The translations under genes and the position numbers were made by a program. This document shows positions 1-5,561 of a stretch of DNA of 5,561 nt, piece by piece (positions within the stretch are counted from its first letter, which is position 1; every line of letters starts with the position of its first letter). The notes beneath the pieces were generated by a model. It was not told where the DNA came from, made no database searches, and worked only from the letters and a program-made list of their open reading frames with translations. The stretch is from Chloroflexota bacterium (lineage in GTDB: Bacteria > Chloroflexota > Anaerolineae > Promineifilales > Promineifilaceae): NCBI GenBank assembly GCA_003519205.1, contig DOXE01000028.1, forward strand, positions 1 to 5,561, written 5' to 3'.

Positions 1-162
1 CAATTGTTATCGGCCGAAGGCTTCGAGTACATCGATCCAAGATCACTACCTAAGACTTGGCAGGAAGCTGTTGCCGACTATCCGTTGGAAAACAAAGGTT
101 TAATGATGAAACCATTACTCTCCGGTAGAGATTTACAACTTCGAAAGATTAAGCGAAACTAG
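1..162 (+). CDS. C-terminal fragment of an unidentified protein
   Basis: An open frame runs from the first base to a TAG at 160-162 and gives 53 codons; the start lies outside the window. The visible residues begin QLLSAEGFEYIDPRSLPKTW and end in a basic tail, LRKIKRN. The piece is soluble in character, with no membrane helix, mixed charge and a short proline-containing stretch, as expected for the end of a cytoplasmic enzyme or binding protein. I do not recognise the family and assign no function. It is read as a real gene end because the frame is open from the edge, the composition is protein-like, and the next gene follows on the same strand after 56 bases. It may belong to the same transcription unit as the next two genes, as no terminator hairpin is seen after it. 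Confidence 0.6.
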   Translation, partial: QLLSAEGFEYIDPRSLPKTWQEAVADYPLENKGLMMKPLLSGRDLQLRKIKRN

Positions 163-209
163 GCAAGCTGCAGCGATGCCTACGAAAAGTAAAGACCCTC
201 GGTTATACT

Positions 210-214
210 AGGAG
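210..214 (+). promoter_or_regulatory. Shine-Dalgarno site of the 74-aa membrane protein gene
   Basis: AGGAG lies four bases before the ATG at 219. The match to the anti-Shine-Dalgarno core is good although the spacer is short. It fixes the start of the small gene and is the clearest ribosome site in the window; the protease gene and the 830-aa gene have none that is comparable. Confidence 0.6.
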
Positions 215-218
215 TATC

Positions 219-443
219 ATGAATACCATTAAAAGTTGGATTAGCGTACACCCTAATTTGACAGCCTGGGTTGTTTTAGCCCTGGGTATGGTTGCCATCC
301 TCGTCTGGGAAGCAAGGGATGTGGGGCTGGAAGGGATGCAATGGTTTTGGCTTATCCTCGTGACCATCCTTGTCGCCGGTGCCTGTATCTGGATCATCAG
401 TTGGGGGGATGACGAGGAAGAAAAAGAGGAACCGAGCACCTAG
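219..443 (+). CDS. small two-helix membrane protein with acidic C-terminal tail (74 aa)
   Basis: The protein has two hydrophobic helices, at about residues 14-30 (LTAWVVLALGMVAILVW) and 42-61 (WFWLILVTILVAGACIWIIS), joined by a short loop with charged residues (EARDVGLEG). It ends in a strongly acidic cytoplasm-like tail, GDDEEEKEEPST. A good AGGAG site precedes the ATG, and the stop is TAG at 441-443. No catalytic motif is visible and I do not recognise a named family. A minus-strand open frame over the same bases is dismissed because it has no ribosome site and unlikely composition. The gene sits 13 bases before the site-2 protease gene on the same strand, so the two are probably co-transcribed. 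That suggests, without proving, a role linked to the protease such as partner, regulator or substrate. It could equally be an unrelated small envelope protein. Confidence 0.75.
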   Translation: MNTIKSWISVHPNLTAWVVLALGMVAILVWEARDVGLEGMQWFWLILVTILVAGACIWIISWGDDEEEKEEPST

Positions 444-456
444 TTTATTAACTAAT

Positions 457-1581
457 ATGTACCAGTCCCCCACTTCTTCGGCGACCCTGGAGCAGGCTGA
501 AGATCTTCTGCGAGATATAAACGATCTTTATACCTCTGATAGCATGACCTTAGATCGACCTCAGACAGGTCACATTCGCTTTCGAGGGCAGTTTCTATGT
601 GATTTGTCCAGTTGTTATGACGAATTGCGAGGCCGGTTCGAACGTCATGGCTTCACTCCCTTCGTCCGCGAGGAGCAGAATGGGATCTCCCTCGTCGCCG
701 CACCAATAGTCTTTGATCCGCCAGATTCAAAATGGATCATCAACCTGGTTCTTGTTATTGCGACCATCCTTTCTACATTATTTGTGGGTACTTTAAGCGA
801 GTTTGCCGCACAAGGTTTAGAGGGGATACCCGGGTTGGATGATTTATGGCTGGGTATACCCTATTGTCTAAGCCTGATGACCATTTTGGGTGCCCACGAG
901 CTGGGTCATTACTTTGCTGCCCGCTATCATAAGGTGCCCGTTACGTTGCCTTACTTTATCCCCTTGCCAGTTCCGCCTATCGGTACTTTAGGTGCCTTCA
1001 TCCGCCTGAAGGCGCCGGTGAAAAACAAGCGGGCACTGCTCGATGTTGGGGCTGCCGGCCCGTTGGCTGGTTTGCTTTTTGCCATCCCTATTTTGCTATA
1101 CGGCCTCGCCATATCGCCGGTTGAACCTCTACCAGATGGTGGATATACACTGGAAGGAAACTCGGTCCTCTACGCTTTGGCCAAGATTGCCGTGAAAGGG
1201 CAAATGTTGCCCAATGGCACAGAAGATGTGTTCTTGAGCCAGGTTGCCTGGGCTGGATGGGTTGGCTTGCTGGTTACCGGCCTGAATCTGATACCGGTTG
1301 GCCAGTTAGATGGGGGCCATATAGCCTATGCGTTATTTGGGAAGCGAGCCAGGTTGTTCTTCTGGCCCGTGATCGTCACCATGATTGCTTTAGTTGTCAT
1401 AACGCAAACATTTATGTGGGGCTTTTGGGCCTTATTGCTCTTCATATTGGGCCGATATTATGCAGAACCATTAGACGACATCACGCCATTGGACGGCCGG
1501 CGGAGGGTTTTGGCTATTACTTCATTGGTGCTGTTCCTTTTGGTTTTCGTACCAATCCCATTACGTATTGTAGCTTCTTGA
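457..1581 (+). CDS. M50-family site-2 zinc metalloprotease, EGY-like (374 aa)
   Basis: This is an intramembrane protease expected to cut membrane-spanning substrates within the bilayer. Using the ATG at 457, the zinc motif HELGH is at residues 147-151 inside a helix (TILGAHELGHYFAARY). The second motif, with N277, P280 and D285 (NLIPVGQLDGG), supplies the third zinc ligand. Between them lies the family's LPYFIPLPVPP...GTLGAFIRLKAP segment and DVGAAGPLAGL. About seven hydrophobic segments are visible, near 92-115, 132-150, 199-220, 265-280, 300-319, 321-335 and 351-369. Residues 1-90 form a soluble domain, with an IRFRGQF segment that may match the GNLR-type region of plant and cyanobacterial EGY proteases; no PDZ domain is seen. 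The frame stays open upstream to an ATG at 370, but that start would overlap the preceding gene by 74 bases and add a basic, low-complexity leader, so 457 is preferred. No clear Shine-Dalgarno precedes 457, which suggests translational coupling. The stop is TGA at 1579-1581. The family call is firm; the substrate is unknown. Confidence 0.9.
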   Translation: MYQSPTSSATLEQAEDLLRDINDLYTSDSMTLDRPQTGHIRFRGQFLCDLSSCYDELRGRFERHGFTPFVREEQNGISLVAAPIVFDPPDSKWIINLVLVIATILSTLFVGTLSEFAAQGLEGIPGLDDLWLGIPYCLSLMTILGAHELGHYFAARYHKVPVTLPYFIPLPVPPIGTLGAFIRLKAPVKNKRALLDVGAAGPLAGLLFAIPILLYGLAISPVEPLPDGGYTLEGNSVLYALAKIAVKGQMLPNGTEDVFLSQVAWAGWVGLLVTGLNLIPVGQLDGGHIAYALFGKRARLFFWPVIVTMIALVVITQTFMWGFWALLLFILGRYYAEPLDDITPLDGRRRVLAITSLVLFLLVFVPIPLRIVAS

Positions 1582-1683
1582 TGCTATTATGTTGGCTTCT
1601 GGGATATGTGATTATCTCGAAAACCTCAATTTCTCGATTCGAGCGGCTGTAGAAGGAAAAATATGAGTTAGAGCAGTGGCTGC

Positions 1684-1712
1684 TTGGCAGGTCTAGGCGA
1701 GTTCGTTATAAT
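1684..1712 (+). promoter_or_regulatory. sigma-70-type promoter of the tRNA gene
   Basis: A -35 box TTGGCA (1684-1689, five of six matches to consensus) and a perfect -10 box TATAAT (1707-1712) are separated by exactly 17 bases. Transcription should start near 1719, some nine bases before the mature tRNA 5' end, leaving a short leader for RNase P to remove. This is the best promoter in the window. Confidence 0.85.
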
Positions 1713-1727
1713 TCTGCCTGTTCTTCT

Positions 1728-1799
1728 GGCGCCGTAGCTCAGAGGCAGAGCAAGGGACTCATAAGCCCTGGGTCGGTGGTTCGAGTCCACCCGGCGCCA
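1728..1799 (+). tRNA. tRNA with anticodon CAU, probably elongator tRNA-Met
   Basis: The sequence folds as a full cloverleaf of 72 nt. The 7-bp acceptor stem is perfect (GGCGCCG with CGGCGCC, 1728-1734 and 1792-1798). The D arm is GCTC/GAGC with a minimal 7-base loop, the anticodon loop CTCATAA has CAT at 1760-1762, the variable loop is 5 bases, and the T arm is GGTGG-TTCGAGT-CCACC. The discriminator is A1799. The 3' CCA is not encoded (the genome reads ACT), so CCA must be added enzymatically. The paired G1-C72 end argues against initiator tRNA, which usually has an unpaired 1-72. CAU could also belong to tRNA-Ile2, whose wobble C becomes lysidine; identity elements seen here do not settle this. 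The last anticodon-stem pair is an A31-G39 mismatch (A1757 and G1765). Confidence 0.93.
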
Positions 1800-1817
1800 C
1801 TGAGGCCAACAAGTATG

Positions 1818-1850
1818 AGCCGCTCCGAGAGGGCGGCTTTATTCTTTATT
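1818..1850 (+). terminator. intrinsic terminator of the tRNA unit
   Basis: An 8-bp stem, AGCCGCTC (1818-1825) with GGGCGGCT (1831-1838), includes one T-G wobble and closes a CGAGA loop. It is followed at once by the T-rich tail TTTATTCTTTATT (1838-1850). This is a classical Rho-independent terminator 19 bases after the tRNA. It ends only eight bases before the ATG of the next gene. Confidence 0.85.
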
Positions 1851-1858
1851 AGCCCATT

Positions 1859-4351
1859 ATGTCTGAAAGTTCTCTGGATAGATCTGTGACGGAGGCGACA
1901 CAAACCGAGCGCCGTTGGCCCCGATTTTGGCTCTTGATTCCCACCCTTTTAGGCGGCTGTTTATTTTTGATATGGGCTTTGATGACTGGATGGTTTGCCC
2001 CGGTTGTCGCCGTGGATATTAATCAGACCAGAACGAACACGGTTTTGCCGACTCCAGGGCCTACTATTCAACTCCGTCAGTCGTTTGTGCCCCAACACGA
2101 TGGTTTATCTGAAGTTGAGGTGATCCTCGCTCGCTCTGCGGAGGCAGACGGCACCGGTCGCCTGGAATTGCAATTACTCGATTCTAACAACGAGGTGATC
2201 GCCGCTAGGAGCTTCGAGACCCAGGAGCTAAGGCATAATCAAAGCCTTCTTCTAAGATTCCCCCCCCAGGCAGAATCTGCTGGCCAACAATATAAGCTTC
2301 TGATCGGAGGCACGGCCGGAAACGATACCTCTGTATGGGGATACGACCTGGATGTTTATGGGGATGGCGAAATGACCATTGTGGGTGGGGATACGACCGC
2401 CCAAGACCTGCGATTTGTCACCCGTTACCAACTGTTGTCTTCTTCGGCCATTAAATCATTGGTCGACACGGTCATAACAAATGCCGGGCTACTATTATTG
2501 GCCCTGGCTTTTGCTTTCATGCCCGGAAGTCTGATTTTGTTGATCGCCAAACGTTGGGTACCAAGAACCGATCCAGGTGCCTGGCTTGGACTGGCTCTGG
2601 CATTGGGCCTGGCTTCCTGGCCTTTAATCTGGCTTTGGTCGACGGTTCTTGGCCTTCGTTGGCGTAGCTGGTCTTTATGGCTTGTCCTCATCCTCGGATG
2701 GGCTAGCGTCATTTGGTTGCTGGTAAGCCCGAAGCTCAATATCAAACGGAATCTCGGCGAGTTCGACCAAACTATTGGCCGGCCAAGCCTTACACGTCAC
2801 GCTGCACACTTCTCCTGGCATCATTTATTGTTGTTGTTGATCTTACTGGTAGGCCTGGCCGTTCGACTCCTGGCTATAAGAGATTTGGTTTTTCCACCAT
2901 GGGTTGATTCCATCCGCCACGCCCTCATTACAACGGTAATGAGCGAAAATGGTCAGACTATTCAGGATTATCAACCGTACCTGGATGTTTTTCGCTTCCC
3001 GTACCATTTTGGCTTTCATACATTATCGGCCAGCCTGTTTCAGATGACTGGTGTGCCGTTGCCGCGTCTCTTACTCATTCTCGGCCAGTTAATCAATGCT
3101 CTGGTTCCCCTGGCGACCTATTCGGCCGTCTACCTACTGGTCAGAAAGCCTGGCGTTTCTTTGCTGGCGGCATTCCTGGTAGCTTTGCCTTTTTTCTTTC
3201 CCGGCTACTACGTAACCTGGGGAAGAATGACCCAACTGACGGCGGTGGTGGTTCTGGCCGCCACCGTCGCATATACCTGGAAGGTGATAAGAGGGGCTCG
3301 AACCTGGCGCCGAAGCTGGTGGTTGCTGGCCCTGCTGGTGGCTGGATTGTTTTTGATCCATTTTCGTTTGTTCTTACTGTATCTTGTTTTTGCCGGTTTA
3401 ACTTGGCTGATTAGCCGCGGCCGCCATGGACGATGGCTGGCCTTTGCCGCCGGTGCGACTGCTATTTTGGTTGGTCCCCACGTAATTAGATTAGTGTCAG
3501 ACAGCACGATCACTATCGGAGGCCGGCCAATTCCAGGTTATAATGACTTTCCTTTTGGTTATCTATCCATTGGGTGGGAGCAAGCTTTTTTGCTCCTAGC
3601 TGGTGCAATAGTGCTTCTGGCAGCCTTGGCAGGATTTCGCGGGAAATCCTGGGCTTGGTTGCCTTTGACGTTGGCAGCCTGGGGAGGAATAGTTACTCTT
3701 TTCCTGTCGGGTCAAAAACTGGGTTTGCCTGAATTTAGCCTGCTTAATTTAAACAGCGCCTATATCTCGGCCTTTTTACCGCTGGCTATCATATTGGCCA
3801 TCGGCGCTGGCCAAATCTGGCGCTGGCTTCGACGCAGACAAAAGCCGGTGCAAGCCTTAGGCGTTCTTGTGGCGGGAGCTGCCTTGGCTGCGGCGCTTAT
3901 GCTTGGTATCCGCCAACAAATGACCATTCTAAATCCTGTAACGGTCCTGGCCTGGCCCCAGGACATGGAAGGCTTGGCCTGGCTGAATGAAAATCTTGAC
4001 CCATCGGCCAAGGTTGCCGTTAGTAGCTGGGTTTGGTTGGGAAGAACCTGGGCTGGCAGTGACGGCGGGGCCTGGATAGTGCCTCTGACGGGGATCTCCA
4101 GTACCACTCCGCCAGCTGATTACATCTATAGTAGGACGTTGGCAGAAGGAGTCGAGGCTTTTAACACGGAAGCCTCAACGAACCAAGAATGGAGCGATCC
4201 TTCCGCAGCGGACTGGCTAAGACAACAAGGCGTCACCCACGTGTATGTCGGCGCCAAAGGCGGCTATTTTAATCCCGGGTTGTTGGCGCGTAATCCAGAT
4301 TTGCAATTGCTCTATCAACACGATGGCGTGTTCATCTTCGCCGTGCAGTAG
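1859..4351 (+). CDS. polytopic membrane protein, probable GT-C-fold glycosyltransferase (830 aa)
   Basis: The protein probably moves a sugar from a lipid-linked donor on the outer membrane face, as GT-C enzymes do; substrate and product are unknown. After a basic cytoplasmic start (ERRWPRF) comes one helix (about 24-46). An extracytoplasmic beta-rich domain follows (about 52-198), with HDGLSEVEV and SAGQQYKLLIGG segments. Helices near 203-230, 240-262 and 271-289 come next, then a cytoplasmic loop. The GT-C-like core starts with a helix at 321-339, followed by an outer loop with D342 and D350 (FPPWVDSIRH), the candidate catalytic acidic residues. Some nine more hydrophobic segments run to about 684. 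Residues 690-830 form a soluble C-terminal domain (MEGLAWLNENL, GVTHVYVG). An in-frame TAG at 1850-1852 means ATG 1859 is the first possible start; no Shine-Dalgarno is seen. The GT-C call rests on topology and loop style, not on a decisive motif; an O-antigen-type or uncharacterised transporter-like protein is an alternative. Confidence 0.8.
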   Translation: MSESSLDRSVTEATQTERRWPRFWLLIPTLLGGCLFLIWALMTGWFAPVVAVDINQTRTNTVLPTPGPTIQLRQSFVPQHDGLSEVEVILARSAEADGTGRLELQLLDSNNEVIAARSFETQELRHNQSLLLRFPPQAESAGQQYKLLIGGTAGNDTSVWGYDLDVYGDGEMTIVGGDTTAQDLRFVTRYQLLSSSAIKSLVDTVITNAGLLLLALAFAFMPGSLILLIAKRWVPRTDPGAWLGLALALGLASWPLIWLWSTVLGLRWRSWSLWLVLILGWASVIWLLVSPKLNIKRNLGEFDQTIGRPSLTRHAAHFSWHHLLLLLILLVGLAVRLLAIRDLVFPPWVDSIRHALITTVMSENGQTIQDYQPYLDVFRFPYHFGFHTLSASLFQMTGVPLPRLLLILGQLINALVPLATYSAVYLLVRKPGVSLLAAFLVALPFFFPGYYVTWGRMTQLTAVVVLAATVAYTWKVIRGARTWRRSWWLLALLVAGLFLIHFRLFLLYLVFAGLTWLISRGRHGRWLAFAAGATAILVGPHVIRLVSDSTITIGGRPIPGYNDFPFGYLSIGWEQAFLLLAGAIVLLAALAGFRGKSWAWLPLTLAAWGGIVTLFLSGQKLGLPEFSLLNLNSAYISAFLPLAIILAIGAGQIWRWLRRRQKPVQALGVLVAGAALAAALMLGIRQQMTILNPVTVLAWPQDMEGLAWLNENLDPSAKVAVSSWVWLGRTWAGSDGGAWIVPLTGISSTTPPADYIYSRTLAEGVEAFNTEASTNQEWSDPSAADWLRQQGVTHVYVGAKGGYFNPGLLARNPDLQLLYQHDGVFIFAVQ

Positions 4352-4354
4352 AGG

Positions 4355-4380
4355 TGGCGCAAACGCCAATGGTTTGTTTT
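4355..4380 (+). terminator. weak terminator-like hairpin after the 830-aa gene
   Basis: TGGCG (4355-4359) pairs with CGCCA (4364-4368) around a CAAA loop, and a T-rich stretch GGTTTGTTTT follows at 4371-4380 after two bases. The stem has only five pairs and the T tract is interrupted. A competing pairing of CAAAC (4360-4364) with GTTTG (4372-4376) also exists. Its position three bases after the stop codon fits a terminator, but strength is doubtful. Confidence 0.4.
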
Positions 4381-4401
4381 CTGGCTTATGACGCATAGCG
4401 T

Positions 4402-4438
4402 TATAATCATTGCTCTGGTTTCCTGATAAAGCTATAAT
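4402..4438 (+). promoter_or_regulatory. candidate promoter region with two TATAAT boxes
   Basis: Two perfect TATAAT hexamers lie at 4402-4407 and 4433-4438. The downstream one has TTGCTC (4410-4415) exactly 17 bases upstream, a weak -35 that matches only at TTG, and would start transcription near 4445, giving a leader of about 35 bases before the ATG at 4480. The upstream box has no convincing -35 at 16-18 bases. The likely target is the acyl-CoA dehydrogenase gene. Confidence 0.5.
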
Positions 4439-4479
4439 TTAGCCAATTATCTGGCCCCGTTTCTCGAGAGTCTGGACAC

Positions 4480-5561
4480 ATGATTGATTTTTCCCTCACT
4501 AATGAACAAATAAGTGTAGCCCAAATGGTCAAGGAGTTCGCCGAGCGCGAAGTCTATCCAACGATTAAAGAGTATGATCGCCGCCAGGAGATGAATCCAG
4601 CTACGCTGCCTCGTATGGCAGAATTGGGTATTTTAGGCATAAACATTCCCGTTCGTTATGGTGGGCAAGGCTTCGATTACATTACGCTTGGGTTAGTTTG
4701 TGAGGAACTAGAGCGGGTCGATACGACGTTACGGGTCGTGATGTCGGTACACATGGGCCTTAATAATATGGGCCTCCTGCAATGGGGTACTGAGGAACAA
4801 AAAAGACGTCTCCTCACCCCTCAGGCGCTAGGCGAAAAATATGGGGCATTCTGCCTGACAGAGCCTGGTGCGGGTTCTGATGTAGCCGCTTTACGCTCTA
4901 CAGCTCACCGGGACGGCGACGACTATATCATTAATGGCGAGAAGATGTGGATCAGTCTGGCGACGAAAGCCCATCATTTCTTATGGTTTGCCAAGACCGA
5001 TCCCAGTGCGACTCCCGCCCATAAAGGCATCTCGGCCTTCTTGGTTGAAGCAGACATGCCCGGTGTCACCTCTGGTGACATCCACGGCAAGTTGGGGGTG
5101 CGCGCTGGCTCAACCGGCTGGGTGAATTGCGCCGACGTGCGAGTGCCGGCCGCGAACCGGATTGGCGAAGAGGGTGAGGGTTTCAAGATCGCCATGAGTT
5201 GTTTGGATAACGGCCGGTATACCGTGGCTTCAGGTGCAACTGGTCTAATCCGGGCTAGTTTGGAAGCATCACTTAAGTATGCAAAAGAAAGGCATACGTT
5301 TGGTGAGCCGATTGCCAATCACCAATTGGTGCAACAGAAAATCGCCTGGATACAACAATGGTACGATCTCGCACGGCTTCTCTACCTGAAAGCGGGCTGG
5401 CTTAAGAACGAAGGCATTCGAAATACTCGAGAAACATCGATGGCCAAATGGTATGCTACTGACATGTCTTTCAAGGCAGCTCACGAGGGGATCCAAATTC
5501 ATGGTGCTTACGGATATTCCGACGAATATGACGTGGAACGTTATTTGCGGAACAGCCGCGG
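4480..5561 (+). CDS. acyl-CoA dehydrogenase, 3' end beyond window
   Basis: This flavoenzyme oxidises an acyl-CoA to the 2,3-enoyl-CoA, passing electrons via FAD to electron-transfer flavoprotein, in fatty-acid or amino-acid breakdown. The 360 visible codons cover the N-terminal helical domain (1-120), the middle beta domain and most of the C-terminal helices. Residues 125-137 (CLTEPGAGSDVAA) fit the first family signature. W158 in KMWIS is where the flavin normally stacks. LDNGR (242-246) and ERHTFG (270-275) with Q285 are conserved FAD or substrate contacts. The second signature starts at Q339 and fits except A343 where Gly or Ser is usual. The frame is cut before the EGT segment that holds the catalytic Glu in SCAD, MCAD and glutaryl-CoA members, so chain-length class cannot be set. 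The ATG is supported by a weak GAGAG (4466-4470) nine bases upstream and by the normal family N-terminus (DFSLTNEQ). The gene was probably started from its own promoter. Confidence 0.93.
   Translation, partial: MIDFSLTNEQISVAQMVKEFAEREVYPTIKEYDRRQEMNPATLPRMAELGILGINIPVRYGGQGFDYITLGLVCEELERVDTTLRVVMSVHMGLNNMGLLQWGTEEQKRRLLTPQALGEKYGAFCLTEPGAGSDVAALRSTAHRDGDDYIINGEKMWISLATKAHHFLWFAKTDPSATPAHKGISAFLVEADMPGVTSGDIHGKLGVRAGSTGWVNCADVRVPAANRIGEEGEGFKIAMSCLDNGRYTVASGATGLIRASLEASLKYAKERHTFGEPIANHQLVQQKIAWIQQWYDLARLLYLKAGWLKNEGIRNTRETSMAKWYATDMSFKAAHEGIQIHGAYGYSDEYDVERYLRNSR

Noticed and set aside
204..209. TATACT as a -10 box for the small membrane protein gene
   Set aside because: No -35 lies 16-18 bases upstream, and transcription would start at about 216, after the good Shine-Dalgarno at 210-214.
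203..439. Minus-strand open frame of 78 codons opposite the small membrane protein
   Set aside because: It mirrors the plus-strand gene, has Ser/Thr/Gln-rich composition and no ribosome site. The plus frame has AGGAG and clear helices.
1616..1643. Inverted repeat CTCGAA (1616-1621) and TTCGAG (1638-1643) after the protease gene, as terminator or operator
   Set aside because: The stem has only six pairs with a 16-base loop and no T tract follows. It could be chance.
1257..1652. Plus-strand open frame of 131 codons across the 3' end of the protease gene
   Set aside because: It overlaps the well-supported protease in another frame, has no family resemblance and no ribosome site.
1728..1799. 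tRNA gene as an integration site for a mobile element
   Set aside because: No integrase gene and no repeated copy of the tRNA 3' end was noticed in the window; the flanking genes look like ordinary chromosomal genes.
2425..4107. Several minus-strand open frames of 75-115 codons inside the 830-aa gene
   Set aside because: They are shadows of a long, hydrophobic, well-formed plus-strand protein. None has a ribosome site or recognisable domain.
4974..5502. Minus-strand open frames of 114 and 77 codons and a plus-strand frame at 4934-5125 within the acyl-CoA dehydrogenase
   Set aside because: The acyl-CoA dehydrogenase frame covers this region with clear family motifs, so these are shadows.

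Overview
The window is ordinary bacterial chromosome with about 50% GC by eye. All genes lie on the + strand. I recognise no mobile element, CRISPR array, phage gene or defence gene. The likely host is a member of the Chloroflexota (Anaerolineae or a related class). This is an inference from memory of family styles: a large GT-C-like membrane protein with an N-terminal beta-rich 'DGLSEVEV' domain, an EGY-type site-2 protease, and an acyl-CoA dehydrogenase. No ribosomal or marker gene confirms it.

Layout. Positions 1-162 hold the last 53 codons of an unidentified gene. A short gap leads to a 74-aa, two-helix membrane protein with a very acidic tail (219-443). Thirteen bases later comes a 374-aa M50 site-2 zinc metalloprotease (457-1581), so these two genes probably form one transcription unit. 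About 100 bases downstream a textbook sigma-70 promoter (TTGGCA, 17 bases, TATAAT) drives a tRNA with anticodon CAU (1728-1799), most likely elongator tRNA-Met. The tRNA unit ends in a strong intrinsic terminator whose T-rich tail stops only 8 bases before the next start codon.

From 1859 to 4351 lies an 830-aa polytopic membrane protein. It looks like a GT-C-fold glycosyltransferase with an extracytoplasmic N-terminal beta-rich domain and a soluble C-terminal domain. A 128-base gap then holds a weak terminator-like hairpin and two TATAAT boxes. From 4480 to the window end lies an acyl-CoA dehydrogenase, cut off just before the region that normally carries the catalytic glutamate. It begins with ATG, but has no stop codon inside the window.

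The genes do not make one obvious pathway. The two best links are the probable operon of the small membrane protein with the site-2 protease, and the odd placement of the tRNA terminator directly in front of the glycosyltransferase-like gene. I found no convincing undescribed system. The findings are modest points to check.
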